64,000 nt of DNA, taken from contig NZ_JAGGLL010000002.1 in assembly GCF_017874425.1 (NCBI RefSeq), positions 62,001 through 126,000 on the forward strand, read 5' to 3'. The notes beneath the pieces are model-generated. The model was not told the DNA's origin. It saw nothing but the letters and a program-made list of their open reading frames with translations, and did no database searches. Both the position numbers and the translations under genes were made by a program. This document shows, piece by piece, positions 1-8,705 of this stretch. Positions within the stretch are counted from its first letter, which is position 1. Every line of letters starts with the position of its first letter. Origin of the DNA: Clostridium punense (GTDB taxonomy: Bacteria > Bacillota > Clostridia > Clostridiales > Clostridiaceae).

Positions 1-1044
1 TCCCACATCTATAATATACTTTTGAGTATGTACATCAGAAGGTGAAAATAAAAGTATGCATTCACTCTTCTCCCCATCTCTTCCTGCCCTACCAATTTCT
101 TGATAGTAACTCTCTATATTTTTAGGCATGTTGTAATGAATTACATATCTTATATTAGGTTTATCTATACCCATGCCAAAGGCATTTGTTGCTACCATTA
201 AATTTACTTTATCATAAACAAAAGCTTCTTGATTTACAGTTCTTTCACTTTCAGACAAGCCAGCATGATATCTTCCTACAGAATATCCCCTTGAAAGTAA
301 AGCTTCATAGACTTTATCTGCTTCATTTCTTGTAGCCGTATAAATAATACCTGATAGCTCACTATTTTCTCTTACATAGTTAAGAAGAAAATCCTTCTTA
401 TTTATACCCTTAAGTACATCAATTTTTAAGTTTTCTCTATCAAAGCCTTGAATAAACACCTTTGGATTTTTTAGATTAAGAAGGGTTACAATGTCTTCTC
501 TAACTTCTTCTGTAGCTGTTGCTGTAAAAGCTGAAACAATAGGTCTTTTGTTCAAAGATTTTATAAAACCTTTGATATTTCTGTAGCTGGTTCGAAAATC
601 ATGTCCCCACTGAGAAACGCAATGAGCCTCATCTATTGCAACTTGAGAAATATTAATTTCTCTCATTAGAGTTATAAAACTATTGGATTCTAGTCTTTCT
701 GGTGCAACATAAATTATCTTTAATTGTCCATTTTTCAATTTATCTAAAATTATTACTATTTCATTACTACTTAAGGAGCTATTGATATAAGCCGCCTCTA
801 CTCCTAGTTCCTTTATACTGTCTACTTGATCCTTCATTAGAGATATAAGAGGTGAAATAACTAAGGTTACCCCCTCTAAAAGCAGTGCAGGAATTTGATA
901 ACAGATGGACTTTCCTCCCCCTGTAGGCATGATTGCCACAGTATCTCTTCCATTTAAAATTTCCTCAATTATTTTTTCTTGCCCTTTTCTAAAGGAGCTA
1001 TAGCCATAATATTTATTTAAAACTTCTAAAGCCTTATTTATCAT
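1..1044 (-). CDS. recQ: ATP-dependent DNA helicase RecQ (N-terminal part, cut by window edge)
   Basis: This is a superfamily 2 3'-5' DNA helicase used in recombination and repair. The visible 348 codons cover both RecA-like lobes. Walker A is TGGGKS (residues 41-46), the DEAH box is at about 138-141 and is followed by CVSQWGHDFR, and the lobe-2 motif YQEIGRAGRDG lies near the cut end. The zinc-binding RQC and HRDC domains expected in the family would lie beyond position 1. The ATG at 1044 follows a GAGGTG ribosome binding site. The family call is firm; completeness cannot be judged. Confidence 0.95.
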   Translation of the reverse strand, partial: MINKALEVLNKYYGYSSFRKGQEKIIEEILNGRDTVAIMPTGGGKSICYQIPALLLEGVTLVISPLISLMKDQVDSIKELGVEAAYINSSLSSNEIVIILDKLKNGQLKIIYVAPERLESNSFITLMREINISQVAIDEAHCVSQWGHDFRTSYRNIKGFIKSLNKRPIVSAFTATATEEVREDIVTLLNLKNPKVFIQGFDRENLKIDVLKGINKKDFLLNYVRENSELSGIIYTATRNEADKVYEALLSRGYSVGRYHAGLSESERTVNQEAFVYDKVNLMVATNAFGMGIDKPNIRYVIHYNMPKNIESYYQEIGRAGRDGEKSECILLFSPSDVHTQKYIIDVG

Positions 1045-1273
1045 TTATTACACCTCGAACTATTATCTATAAAAAGCTTCAGTAAAAAACAATGAACTGA
1101 AGCGTATTTTGTTTTTATCTCAAACTTTTCCCTTAAATTATATCACCTTTATAATTTTTTTAAACAAGAAATAAATTATTGCATAAAGGAATCTTTTGCA
1201 ATAACTTTAGCTTTTATATTAGAAGAACCGTCCCATATTCTCTTCAATAATTAAAGTTAAATTTCCTATATAA

Positions 1274-1309
1274 TAAAAAAACTCTATAAGAATTTCTTCT
1301 TACAGAGTT
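1274..1309 (-). terminator. Rho-independent terminator of the zinc-ribbon gene
   Basis: On the minus strand an AACTCTGTAAGAA / TTCTTATAGAGTT stem is followed by a run of T (A-run 1275-1280 on the plus strand). It lies just past the stop codon at 1326. Confidence 0.8.
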
Positions 1310-1325
1310 GTTAATTCAAATGATA

Positions 1326-1487
1326 TTATCTTCTGAATCCGTTGTTTTGTTGCTTCTTTGCTCTTCTGCAATCAGCACATCTTTGTGGCTCGTTTTCGAA
1401 TCCTTTTTCTTTGTAGAAAGCTTGCTCTCCCTCAGTGAATATGAATTCTTTTCCGCAATCTTTGCATGTTAAAGTTTTATCTGCCAT
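1326..1487 (-). CDS. Small zinc-ribbon protein (zf-trcl type)
   Basis: This is a 53-residue protein with two Cys pairs, CKDCGKEF near the start and CADCRRAKK near the end, separated by the segment FTEGEQAFYKEKGFENEP. This is the pattern of the probable zinc-ribbon family (zf-trcl) common in clostridia. The four Cys probably bind one zinc; the basic tail could contact nucleic acid, but the function is unknown. The ATG at 1487 has a GGGGAAATG leader. It is monocistronic, with its own terminator. Confidence 0.85.
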   Translation of the reverse strand: MADKTLTCKDCGKEFIFTEGEQAFYKEKGFENEPQRCADCRRAKKQQNNGFRR

Positions 1488-2067
1488 TTAAACATTTCCC
1501 CTTTTCTTCGTATTAAGATTTAAAAACTGATTCACATATGTTCCGAAAAATGGAAATGTTGTTTATCAAATTAAATCTCTTTACAAGTAGCTTTTCGCCA
1601 CTCGACTATATTAATATAACATGATTTAATTTATTATGCAAGTGTTTTTTATTATTTAAATGTGAATTTTAGTTTTTTGTGCGTATTTTTATAAGATATC
1701 ATCATTAATATTAAACTCTATAATTTCTATAAACTTCTATGCTGTGGATTTATTTTACTCATATTCAAAAGCTCTTAAGGTAGTTGATTAAAATCCTATG
1801 GATTAGCTAAGTTTTTTTGTTTACCCACTATAGGCTCCCTTATGGAAACCCTAGCTTATATGGCCCCAATTCACCTTAAGACAACCAATGTAGGTTTAAT
1901 ATATCATTTAATTCTTGACTTTGTTTCCCATAATAAAGATTTTTAAAATATAATTTTTTACTAAAAATATGATCATAGCATATATTAAAAAGTTCTTTCT
2001 TTATATGAAAATATAAGATAAAATTTAACTATATACTATACTTTTCACTACAAAAGGAGTGTTCAAC
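1488..2067. other. Non-coding gap with an inverted repeat and dispersed repeat copy A
   Basis: No gene was seen. A perfect 9-bp inverted repeat (TCTTAAGGT near 1772-1780, ACCTTAAGA near 1873-1881) brackets about 90 bp of imperfectly self-complementary sequence. The next 50 bp hold copy A of the GGGAACCAA palindromic repeat. The last 100 bp are AT-rich leader for msrA. Confidence 0.5.
1880..1933 (+). repeat. Dispersed ~55-bp palindromic repeat, copy A (degenerate)
   Basis: The left arm reads ACAACCAATGTAGGT and the right arm TTGACTTTGTTTCCCATA, matching the other copies (3646, 37615, 53595) in order and spacing. The arms have lost some of the GGGAACCAA/TTGGTTCCC pairing. It lies upstream of msrA. 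Confidence 0.65.
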
Positions 2068-2643
2068 ATGAACCTAGAAAATACAAATACAGATTATAGC
2101 ACTGCTGTTTTTGCTGGAGGTTGCTTTTGGTGTATGGTTTCCCCCTTTGATATACTAGATGGAATCATTGAAGTGAAATCTGGATATATGGGTGGGCATC
2201 TTGAGAACCCAACCTATAAAGATGTAAAATCTCAAACTTCTGGTCATTATGAAGTTGTTAAGATTCTTTATGATTCAGCTTTAATCACTTATGAAAAGCT
2301 ACTACAAGCTTTCTGGAGACAAATTAACCCAATGGATGATGAAGGCCAATTCCAAGATAGAGGTTCTTCTTATAGAGCAGCAATTTTCTATACTACTGAA
2401 GAACAAAAGGAAGTAGCTGAACAATCCAAAAGAGAATTAAATGAAAGTGGTAGATTCCCTGAACCTGTAATTACTAGGATACTACCTGTAGCTACCTTTT
2501 ACCCTGCTGAAGAATATCATCAAGACTTTCACAAAAAAAGTCCTGTAGAATATAAAAAGGATCGCTCAATTTCAGGTAGAGATGAGTTTATCCAAAAATA
2601 CTGGGGTGAAGATTATTATTCAATATATGAAGATTTAGATTAA
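2068..2643 (+). CDS. msrA: Peptide-methionine (S)-S-oxide reductase MsrA
   Basis: This cytosolic enzyme repairs methionine S-sulfoxide in proteins and free methionine. The active-site motif GCFWC is at residues 18-22 with catalytic Cys19, followed by SGYMGG and, further on, the QFxDRGxxYRxAIF block, all typical of MsrA. The Glu often found two residues after GCFWC is Val here (CMVSPFD), which is the usual form in the Bacillus-type subgroup. The ATG at 2068 is chosen because AGGAGTG ends seven bases upstream; an in-frame GTG at 2059 overlaps that ribosome binding site. 191 residues, complete. Confidence 0.96.
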   Translation: MNLENTNTDYSTAVFAGGCFWCMVSPFDILDGIIEVKSGYMGGHLENPTYKDVKSQTSGHYEVVKILYDSALITYEKLLQAFWRQINPMDDEGQFQDRGSSYRAAIFYTTEEQKEVAEQSKRELNESGRFPEPVITRILPVATFYPAEEYHQDFHKKSPVEYKKDRSISGRDEFIQKYWGEDYYSIYEDLD

Positions 2644-2678
2644 ACATAGCCTAGAACCTTAAACACATAAACATGTTT

Positions 2679-2735
2679 AAAATAGAGCAAAGGGATAACT
2701 TTTTAGTGTTAGCTTCCCTCTGCTCTATTTTATAT
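2679..2735 (+). terminator. Terminator of msrA
   Basis: A long stem AAATAGAGCA / TGCTCTATTT plus inner AGGGA/TCCCT is followed by TTATAT, starting 36 bases after the msrA stop. Confidence 0.8.
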
Positions 2736-3039
2736 AAATCACTTTACAGTCTAAGTAATTTATGCAGGTTCTTCTAAAATTTTATTAGAAAGGTAATTTC
2801 TACATAATTACCAAATAGTTGTGTTGTGCAAGTCCTATATAATAATTCATCGTAACCTTCAAGACAACATCATATTTTAAGTGTATTCCTTTAATTTAAT
2901 CATACATAATTATCTGCTGACACCTTAAATCAGTATTGTCTATTTTGTTGATGCTATATAAACGCACTTATATTTTGTTTAGTTTAATACTCTTACATTA
3001 ACTAACCCTAACTTTAAATATAGTTTTTCTTATAATGAT

Positions 3040-3558
3040 TTACCTTTTCTCATTATTGATTGCTATAATTACATATTTTTCTTTAGCTTTCTCTCTATAT
3101 CCAAACCAAATTTCCCCATTACCAACCATTACACCTTGATAGTTAACAAAGAGATTTTCTACCTTTTGTTTTAATAATGATTCTTTAACTTTTTCTGTGA
3201 TAATGTGACTATAATTCTCTATAAAATCTTCCTTGTCTTTTATTGTCTTTCTTTCCCCTTTTATATTAACTCTAAGAGGATAATATATATATTCTGCTAA
3301 CTCCTCTTGTGCATCTCTTTCCACTAAATCCTTTATTCTAAAAAAGGTCTTCTCAAACTTTTCTCCATCATGAATTCCAGCTACTTCATATTTATTATTT
3401 TTCTTCTCCTTATGATCTCCATCCAAATCCCTGCTGATTATTTGGTCTATATTTGCTGCATTTCCTAGCTCACTAGTCAACTCCACCCTATAAGCACATC
3501 CCATAATAAAAACTAAAATTAACATTGATATCACTATTCCATGTAGCTTTTTCCTCAT
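3040..3558 (-). CDS. Lipoprotein of unknown function
   Basis: The 172-residue precursor has a hydrophobic signal peptide (residues 5-20) ending in the lipobox IMGC, so Cys21 is probably lipid-modified and the protein held on the outer face of the membrane. The mature part is highly charged, with a Lys-rich linker near 50-60, then a compact C-terminal region (about 65-172) alternating helix and strand. That region could be an NTF2-like fold, but this is only an impression. AGAGGAG precedes the ATG. It stands alone, downstream of palindromic repeat copy B. Confidence 0.7.
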   Translation of the reverse strand: MRKKLHGIVISMLILVFIMGCAYRVELTSELGNAANIDQIISRDLDGDHKEKKNNKYEVAGIHDGEKFEKTFFRIKDLVERDAQEELAEYIYYPLRVNIKGERKTIKDKEDFIENYSHIITEKVKESLLKQKVENLFVNYQGVMVGNGEIWFGYREKAKEKYVIIAINNEKR

Positions 3559-3998
3559 AAATCTCTTTCTCCTCTCAAAACTCCCTTAATATGTCACAAG
3601 CTTCCCTAGTCAATGCTTAATTGATTCATTTGCAAACCGCCTTGAGGGAACTACGGTAGGCTCATATATGAGTTAAATTCTTGACTTTGGTTCCCTATAG
3701 TTAAATAAAAAACAATTTATAAATATGTAGTTATATTTCTTCCATAGATTTATTAGTTTTATTCATAGTTTCTATCTATTAATATAAAACTTTCATTTAA
3801 TTTTTCCATAGTTGAAAGACACTAAATGATTTTTTATAATTCCCACTATAAATAATATCTTTCAAATGCAAATTGGTTTACTCACTGCCTTCTTTAAAAT
3901 AGCTGCAACTATATGAGTTTTTGCATGAGGTCTTAGAATAACTAATAATAATATTTTGTAAGTTTTTCAAAATATTATTTAAATTGCATATATAAATA
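3559..3998. other. Non-coding gap holding repeat copy B
   Basis: Apart from repeat copy B (3646-3699) this is AT-rich sequence with no supportable gene. It separates the lipoprotein gene from the purine permease terminator. Confidence 0.5.
3646..3699 (+). repeat. Dispersed ~55-bp palindromic repeat, copy B
   Basis: The left arm is GAGGGAACTACGGTAGG and the right arm TTGACTTTGGTTCCCTATA. The right half is nearly identical to copy C and shares TTAAATTCTTGACTTT with copy A. It lies about 90 bp upstream of the lipoprotein gene. Confidence 0.7.
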
Positions 3999-4047
3999 AA
4001 AAGGACTACTCATAGTACATAATTATGTATTATGAAATAGTCCTTTT
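3999..4047 (-). terminator. Terminator of the purine permease gene
   Basis: A stem AAAAGGACTA / TAGTCCTTTT with an inner CATAGTACATA / TATGTATTATG pairing ends in TTTTTATTT on the minus strand. It lies 45 bases past the permease stop. Confidence 0.85.
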
Positions 4048-4091
4048 AAATTCTATATTAATCTTTAATTTATTATTTATTTTCAGTTACC

Positions 4092-5531
4092 TTACTGAGG
4101 AATTAATATATACCTTAAAATAAATAGTGCTGCTAGGATATACATTAATGGATGAACTTTCTTACCTTTTCCTACTGCAATTTTTAATATAGGATAGGTT
4201 ATTATTCCAAACGCTATTCCATTTGCTATAGAGTAGCTGAATGGCATTATTGCTATAGTGAAAAAGGCTGGTAGTGCTTCATCAAAACTTGAAAAATCCA
4301 CTTCTTTTATAGTTTCAAGCATTAGGCATCCAATAATTATAAGTACTGGCGCTGTTGCTTGGGCTGGAACCATTCCTACGAAACCTGCAAAGAATAGTGT
4401 TAATCCACAAAGTACAGCGGTTACTACTGCTGTTAATCCTGTCTTTCCACCTTCTGCAATTCCTGATGTAGATTCAAGGTAAGTTGAAACCGTTGGAAGT
4501 CCAAATAATGCACCAATGGTAGTTGAAATAGAATCTACCAAAAGAGCTCTGTTCATACCTCTAGGTTTTCCTTCTTCATCATATAAATTTCCCTTTTGTG
4601 CAGTTCCAACTAGAGTTCCTATTGTATCAAACATGTCCACTAATGAGAAAGTTAAAATAACCATTATTACTGATGTAATTGCTGCAATTAATCCTGTACC
4701 ATTATGAGTTAAAAGACCTACAAAGTCCATTTTACCAAAAGTTGGCATCATTGAAGGCGGCATTGAAAATAATTGTGCACCTTGAATATTAGTTACTCTC
4801 ATTGGAATTCCAATAATAGTTGTAGCTACAATTCCTATAAGCATGGCTCCCTTTGTTCTTCTAGCCATAAGAATACCAGTAATTAAAATACCTATAATAG
4901 TTAAAAGTACACTTGGGCTTGTAAAGCTTCCAAAAGAAACTAAAGTTCCTGGGTTAGCTATTACTATTCCACCACTTTTTAAACCTATTAGAGCTATAAA
5001 TAATCCAATTCCTGAAGTTATTGCAACTTTTATATTTTGTGGAAGAGCATCCACTATTAGTTGTCTAAGAGAGGTTACTGTACATATAATAAACACAATT
5101 CCTGAAATAAATACTGCTGCTGAAGCTTCCTGCCATGTAAAGCCCATGGTTAAGCAAACACCATAGGTAAAGAAAGCAACTAGTCCCATTCCTGGCCCTA
5201 AAGCATAAGGTAGGTTAGCATATAACCCCATAAATAATGTAGAAAGTAAAAACAATACGCAAGTAGCTGTAAATATTGAACCTACTACTGGATCATTTAG
5301 CACAGTTAAAGCATTAGCTGCATCTCCAAGAGCGCCTTGAGAGTTCATTCCTGAAGCCTTTAACACATTAGGTATAACTAAAAGTGCATAACCTAAAGTA
5401 ATAAAAGTAGTTAATCCTGCTAATATTTCAGTTTTTGCATTAGTTCCATATTTAGTTAACTTAAACACTTTTTCTAATAGTCCGTTTTTACTATTTTCTT
5501 TTGTGCTTTGAATTTTGCTTGTAATTTGCAT
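4092..5531 (-). CDS. NCS2 purine permease (guanine/hypoxanthine type, AzgA/PbuG-like)
   Basis: A 479-residue polytopic membrane protein predicted to import guanine or hypoxanthine with protons. It shows the family's AEILAGLTTFITLGYALLV start, GLGPGMGLVAFFTYG-like core (here ALGPGMGLVAFFTYG), LFDTIGTLVG-like segment (MFDTIGTLVGTAQ) and an ESTSGIAEGGKTGLT block. The start at 5531 follows AAGGAGG; the longer open frame would begin inside the riboswitch terminator. A guanine-type riboswitch in the leader (5647-5719) gives independent support for the substrate: high guanine should terminate transcription. Confidence 0.92.
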   Translation of the reverse strand: MQITSKIQSTKENSKNGLLEKVFKLTKYGTNAKTEILAGLTTFITLGYALLVIPNVLKASGMNSQGALGDAANALTVLNDPVVGSIFTATCVLFLLSTLFMGLYANLPYALGPGMGLVAFFTYGVCLTMGFTWQEASAAVFISGIVFIICTVTSLRQLIVDALPQNIKVAITSGIGLFIALIGLKSGGIVIANPGTLVSFGSFTSPSVLLTIIGILITGILMARRTKGAMLIGIVATTIIGIPMRVTNIQGAQLFSMPPSMMPTFGKMDFVGLLTHNGTGLIAAITSVIMVILTFSLVDMFDTIGTLVGTAQKGNLYDEEGKPRGMNRALLVDSISTTIGALFGLPTVSTYLESTSGIAEGGKTGLTAVVTAVLCGLTLFFAGFVGMVPAQATAPVLIIIGCLMLETIKEVDFSSFDEALPAFFTIAIMPFSYSIANGIAFGIITYPILKIAVGKGKKVHPLMYILAALFILRYILIPQ

Positions 5532-5558
5532 GTCTATTCCTCCTTTGAAAATAAAAAA

Positions 5559-5595
5559 AACTACCATCGGATTATGAGTAAATCCAATGGTAGTT
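5559..5595 (-). terminator. Riboswitch-controlled intrinsic terminator (expression platform)
   Basis: A stem AACTACCATTGGATT / AATCCGATGGTAGTT is followed by eight T on the minus strand. It lies between the guanine aptamer and the permease ribosome binding site, where ligand-induced termination would act. Confidence 0.88.
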
Positions 5596-5646
5596 CCAAA
5601 TTCAAAAAGTCCAGAATACAAAAGCCTTTAAGAATAGAACCTGGAT

Positions 5647-5719
5647 TCACCCATAGTTAAGAAGTTTACGGCCTCTTTGTAGAAACGCCTGACCCCTATT
5701 GTCAGACCTATATGGATGG
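5647..5719 (-). promoter_or_regulatory. Purine riboswitch aptamer, guanine type
   Basis: On the minus strand the junction signatures of the purine aptamer appear in order: P1 5' strand CATCCATATAG, P2 arms TCTGAC and GTCAGG, the core CGTTTCTAC, the P3 loop CCGTAAA, and P1 3' strand CTATGGGTG. The base preceding UAUGGGUG is C, the position that selects guanine rather than adenine (U). An intrinsic terminator follows, so an OFF switch is expected. Confidence 0.93.
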
Positions 5720-5983
5720 TTATTTAATTTAAAGCTATTATAACAACATAACTTTAAATATGCAACAGGTAATTTTTACACCATTCTATTATTTTAGACA
5801 TAATAACAATCTATATCCTATTTAATTGTTAGTTTTAATTAAAATATCATAATTATTCCAAATTAGATTTAAGAATATTTATACATTAAAACTCTTCTTG
5901 TTAACTTACGCTAAGGCTCTTAAGAATATTAGTTAAAGAACATTAGTGGAATTGTATATAAGTTTTAAAATTATATTTAAAAC
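5720..5983. other. AT-rich gap upstream of the purine riboswitch
   Basis: It should hold the promoter of the riboswitch-permease transcript (minus strand) and the 3' end of the Fe-S protein gene. No clear terminator hairpin with a T-run was found for the latter. Confidence 0.35.
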
Positions 5984-7264
5984 TTATATCTTTATCTTAG
6001 TGATTAGCTTATCCAAATAAACTGATTTCATCTGTTTACTGGCCATAGCTTGTTTAATTGGTGATAATTTTAGTATTGTAGATAAAACTGCTGCCATAGC
6101 TCTATGACTTCCAAATGCCTGATTATCAAAAATTAGATTCTGAAGTGTTCCTTTTTCTATGGCCATGAGCACTAACCTGTGAACAGAATTAGCTGGAGTT
6201 ATTATTTTTTCTTTACGTCTTTCTAAAAATATACTCTGTTTATGACAAGACCTCACACAGACTCCACAGCCAAGACATACCTCTTCATTTATTCTCATTT
6301 TCTTTTGTTTATTTCCCCATGAGTCTTCTACAGTAGTACATTCGATAGCTCCAATTGGGCAAGCTCTTTCGCAACGTCCACAATTTATACAATTATCCTC
6401 ATTTATCTTTGGAATAAATGCTGTAGTTTGTACAGGATGAAGATTACCAAACTTTCTTGCAGCCACCATTGCTTCACAACAACATCCACAACAATTACAT
6501 ATAAAGGTTACATCCTCCCTTACATTCTCTCCACATTGCACTAAATTGTTCTCGTACGCTTTGTGTAAGAGTTCTAGTCCTTCGGATACATCTACCTTTC
6601 TAGCATAGTTATGTTTTATTAAAGATGCTGCAGTGTTACCAAAGGTCATACAAATGTCCATTGGTGCATCACAAGCTTTTCCTACATGATGCATTTTATG
6701 CCGACAATAACATGTACTAATTCCTATATGAGAAGAGCTTTTTATAATATAACTGGCTCTTTCAAACTCCAGTATTTGAACCTCATTATCCTTTGAAAGA
6801 ACCTCTTCTTGTACATAAACCCTTCCTAATTTTGTTTCTGCACCAAAAAACAGTTGTTTTATAAAATCTTCCTCAATATTAAGGTACTCATAATAAAGTT
6901 CCCCAAGAAGCTTCTGATTTATATCATTTCTTGTTCTCATCATAGAAAATTCAAAAAAACCTGCCATTGGAGGAGGAAGTATGTATTTTTGTATTCCTCC
7001 ATGATCCATATCAAGCAAAATAGCTCTACTAGCCAATTCATTCAGTATTTTATAGGTTGCTACTTCCTCCATATTCCATATCTTACTTGCAGTTTTTACC
7101 GTAAATGGTCTTATAGGTAATTGTGCAACAAGAGCTGCTTCCTTCTCGCTAAATAATAAACTTAATATCTTATAAAGTGTTTCTGAAGGTGGAGCCCCTT
7201 GGGGAAATCGATTTATTCTTTCTTCTAAACTTTTATAGGCTGATTTACCTACAATATGTGACAT
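5984..7264 (-). CDS. 4Fe-4S dicluster protein with extra Cys-rich motifs
   Basis: A 426-residue soluble protein. The N-terminal ~150 residues look like a winged-helix-type domain (LYKILSLLFSEKEAALVAQL). Next come a Cys/His cluster CYCRHKMHHVGKAC near 185 and a dense CNCCGCCC near 251. Two classical ferredoxin motifs follow, CINCGRCERACP (about 288) and CLGCGVCVRSC (about 330). This layout fits electron-transfer or sensor proteins annotated as 4Fe-4S binding; the partner is not visible. The start at 7264 was chosen for its GGAG nine bases upstream; five codons of the longer frame are dropped. It is divergent from the cupin gene. Confidence 0.8.
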   Translation of the reverse strand: MSHIVGKSAYKSLEERINRFPQGAPPSETLYKILSLLFSEKEAALVAQLPIRPFTVKTASKIWNMEEVATYKILNELASRAILLDMDHGGIQKYILPPPMAGFFEFSMMRTRNDINQKLLGELYYEYLNIEEDFIKQLFFGAETKLGRVYVQEEVLSKDNEVQILEFERASYIIKSSSHIGISTCYCRHKMHHVGKACDAPMDICMTFGNTAASLIKHNYARKVDVSEGLELLHKAYENNLVQCGENVREDVTFICNCCGCCCEAMVAARKFGNLHPVQTTAFIPKINEDNCINCGRCERACPIGAIECTTVEDSWGNKQKKMRINEEVCLGCGVCVRSCHKQSIFLERRKEKIITPANSVHRLVLMAIEKGTLQNLIFDNQAFGSHRAMAAVLSTILKLSPIKQAMASKQMKSVYLDKLITKIKI

Positions 7265-7509
7265 TATTGTCAACTCCATTTCTAAAATAAATAATTATAA
7301 TTTGGCTAACCTTTATAAACATATAAATTTATTATTTTTAAAAATAAGTAGCGAATAAATCCTTTTAGAAATTCACACTGTTAATCTTTTAAAATAAACT
7401 CTACCTTTTTTATATGCTTTAATTACTAATATCAACTCTTTAAAATTATTAACATTATATCTTTAATCAATTCGATTTATTACCAACTCTTGCAAAGATT
7501 TATAAAATT

Positions 7510-7522
7510 TTGATTTAAATCA
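7510..7522. promoter_or_regulatory. Possible CRP/FNR-family operator
   Basis: TTGATTTAAATCA is a near-perfect palindrome resembling the FNR-type consensus TTGAT-N4-ATCAA. It lies in the intergenic space between the divergent Fe-S protein (minus) and cupin (plus) genes. This is inference from one short motif in AT-rich DNA and could be chance. Confidence 0.25.
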
Positions 7523-7658
7523 CATATTTTTTTTCAAAAAAAGCCCATAATAAGATTAAAGATAAATCAAATTTATGTACAGTTTAGATTCTATACAATT
7601 TACAACCTTATTTACCTACCCAAAGTGAAAATATATAAAAATAGGAGTGATTATTCAT

Positions 7659-8003
7659 ATGAAATTAGAAAAAATATCTGATAAAATAGTTTATAATGAG
7701 AATACAATTTCAAAAAGAATGCTTTTTAATACTGGTAAGGTTTTAAACTTCATGCTAAATTTAAAACCAGGCCAAGGAGTTCCTCCTCACAACCATGAAA
7801 ACAGTGACATGATTATTCATGTAGTATCTGGAGATGAAGGTGAAGTAGTTACAGATGGTAATAGAACTATGGTAACTCAAGGGGATGTATTCCATTGTGA
7901 TGGAATAGAAATGTTCAGCCTTACAAACACTGGAAAGGAAAACATGAGCTGCTTTGTTGTTTTAACTCCTAACCCTTCTCAAATTTATTCTAAGGAATTT
8001 TAA
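7659..8003 (+). CDS. Small cupin-domain protein
   Basis: A single-domain cupin of 114 residues. The first cupin motif carries the metal-binding pattern PPHNHENSDM and the second lies around GDVFHCDG. It may bind a divalent metal and act as a small dioxygenase-, isomerase- or sensor-like protein; the substrate cannot be read from sequence. The ATG at 7659 is preceded by AGGAGTG; an in-frame GTG at 7647 lies inside that site. It is divergent from the Fe-S protein, which may hint at shared control. Confidence 0.82.
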   Translation: MKLEKISDKIVYNENTISKRMLFNTGKVLNFMLNLKPGQGVPPHNHENSDMIIHVVSGDEGEVVTDGNRTMVTQGDVFHCDGIEMFSLTNTGKENMSCFVVLTPNPSQIYSKEF

Positions 8004-8090
8004 ATTTTACAGATTTTAAGCTAAACTGATAGTTTTTCGATTATAAAGATTTTTATAAAACTTTATTTCTTTTACAGCTAAGAACTTTTG

Positions 8091-8123
8091 AATCACTATG
8101 AATTATTAAAATTCATAGTGATT
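8091..8123 (+). terminator. Possible terminator after the cupin gene
   Basis: A 13-bp perfect stem AATCACTATGAAT / ATTCATAGTGATT with a short loop lies 88 bases after the stop codon. The trailing T-run is weak (TTTCC). Confidence 0.5.
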
Positions 8124-8638
8124 TCCTATTGTACTGCTACTTTATCTCTCTGTTATAAAAATAGTTCCCATTATAGCACTAAAATAATAAGTAGGTTTTA
8201 AATTATATGTGAAAACTCAAGACCATGATGTTTTTAGCTTACATTCATATAAAAAGAAATAAATAATCCCTTAAAAGGGATTTGTGTATTCATACTCTTA
8301 GGTTTGTAAAATTTCCACAACATCTTATTTATTTTAAAATAATTTAAAATTACCATAAACTAATCTTAAATTAAACAGTTACATATAAGTGTAATATTTG
8401 CTTTAATTTCAAATAAACTGAAATCTTATCATTGAAGAAAGTCTCACTATCTGTAATTAGCTTTTACATAAATTTCAACCCTTAAATAATATGCAACTCT
8501 TCTTACAAATAGTAATTGTAATTGAAGTATGATTAACCATGAGGAGCCATCATTGACATTATGTTCTCTAATATTAAACCCTTCATAGGATACACTATAA
8601 TTGTAGCAAGGCTATTGACTAGGAGAGTCTTTAAAACT
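8124..8638. other. Non-coding gap
   Basis: AT-rich with a small perfect hairpin AATCCCTTAAAAGGGATT at 8265-8282. No gene supported. It probably contains the promoter of the gamma-SASP-like gene, but no sigma-G-type promoter could be picked confidently. Confidence 0.35.
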
Positions 8639-8674
8639 AAGTTTAGTAATAAGTTTAGTAATAAGTTTTGCTAT
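8639..8674 (+). repeat. Three tandem 12-bp repeats in the leader of the SASP-like gene
   Basis: Two exact copies of AAGTTTAGTAAT (8639-8650, 8651-8662) are followed by a third with three changes, AAGTTTTGCTAT (8663-8674). They end 32 bp before the ATG at 8706. Period 12 with no gaps. Confidence 0.8.
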
Positions 8675-8705
8675 AGAACATTGAAAATTGAAGGGAGTGA
8701 TTCAC

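Noticed and set aside
2068-2643. MsrA lacks the Glu that often follows the GCFWC motif (Val instead)
   Set aside because: CMVxPFD is the normal sequence in the Bacillus-type MsrA subgroup as I know it, so this is a subgroup trait, not a defect.
4258-5166. Plus-strand open frames opposite the purine permease gene
   Set aside because: They are antisense shadows of a membrane-protein gene, without ribosome sites or recognisable products.
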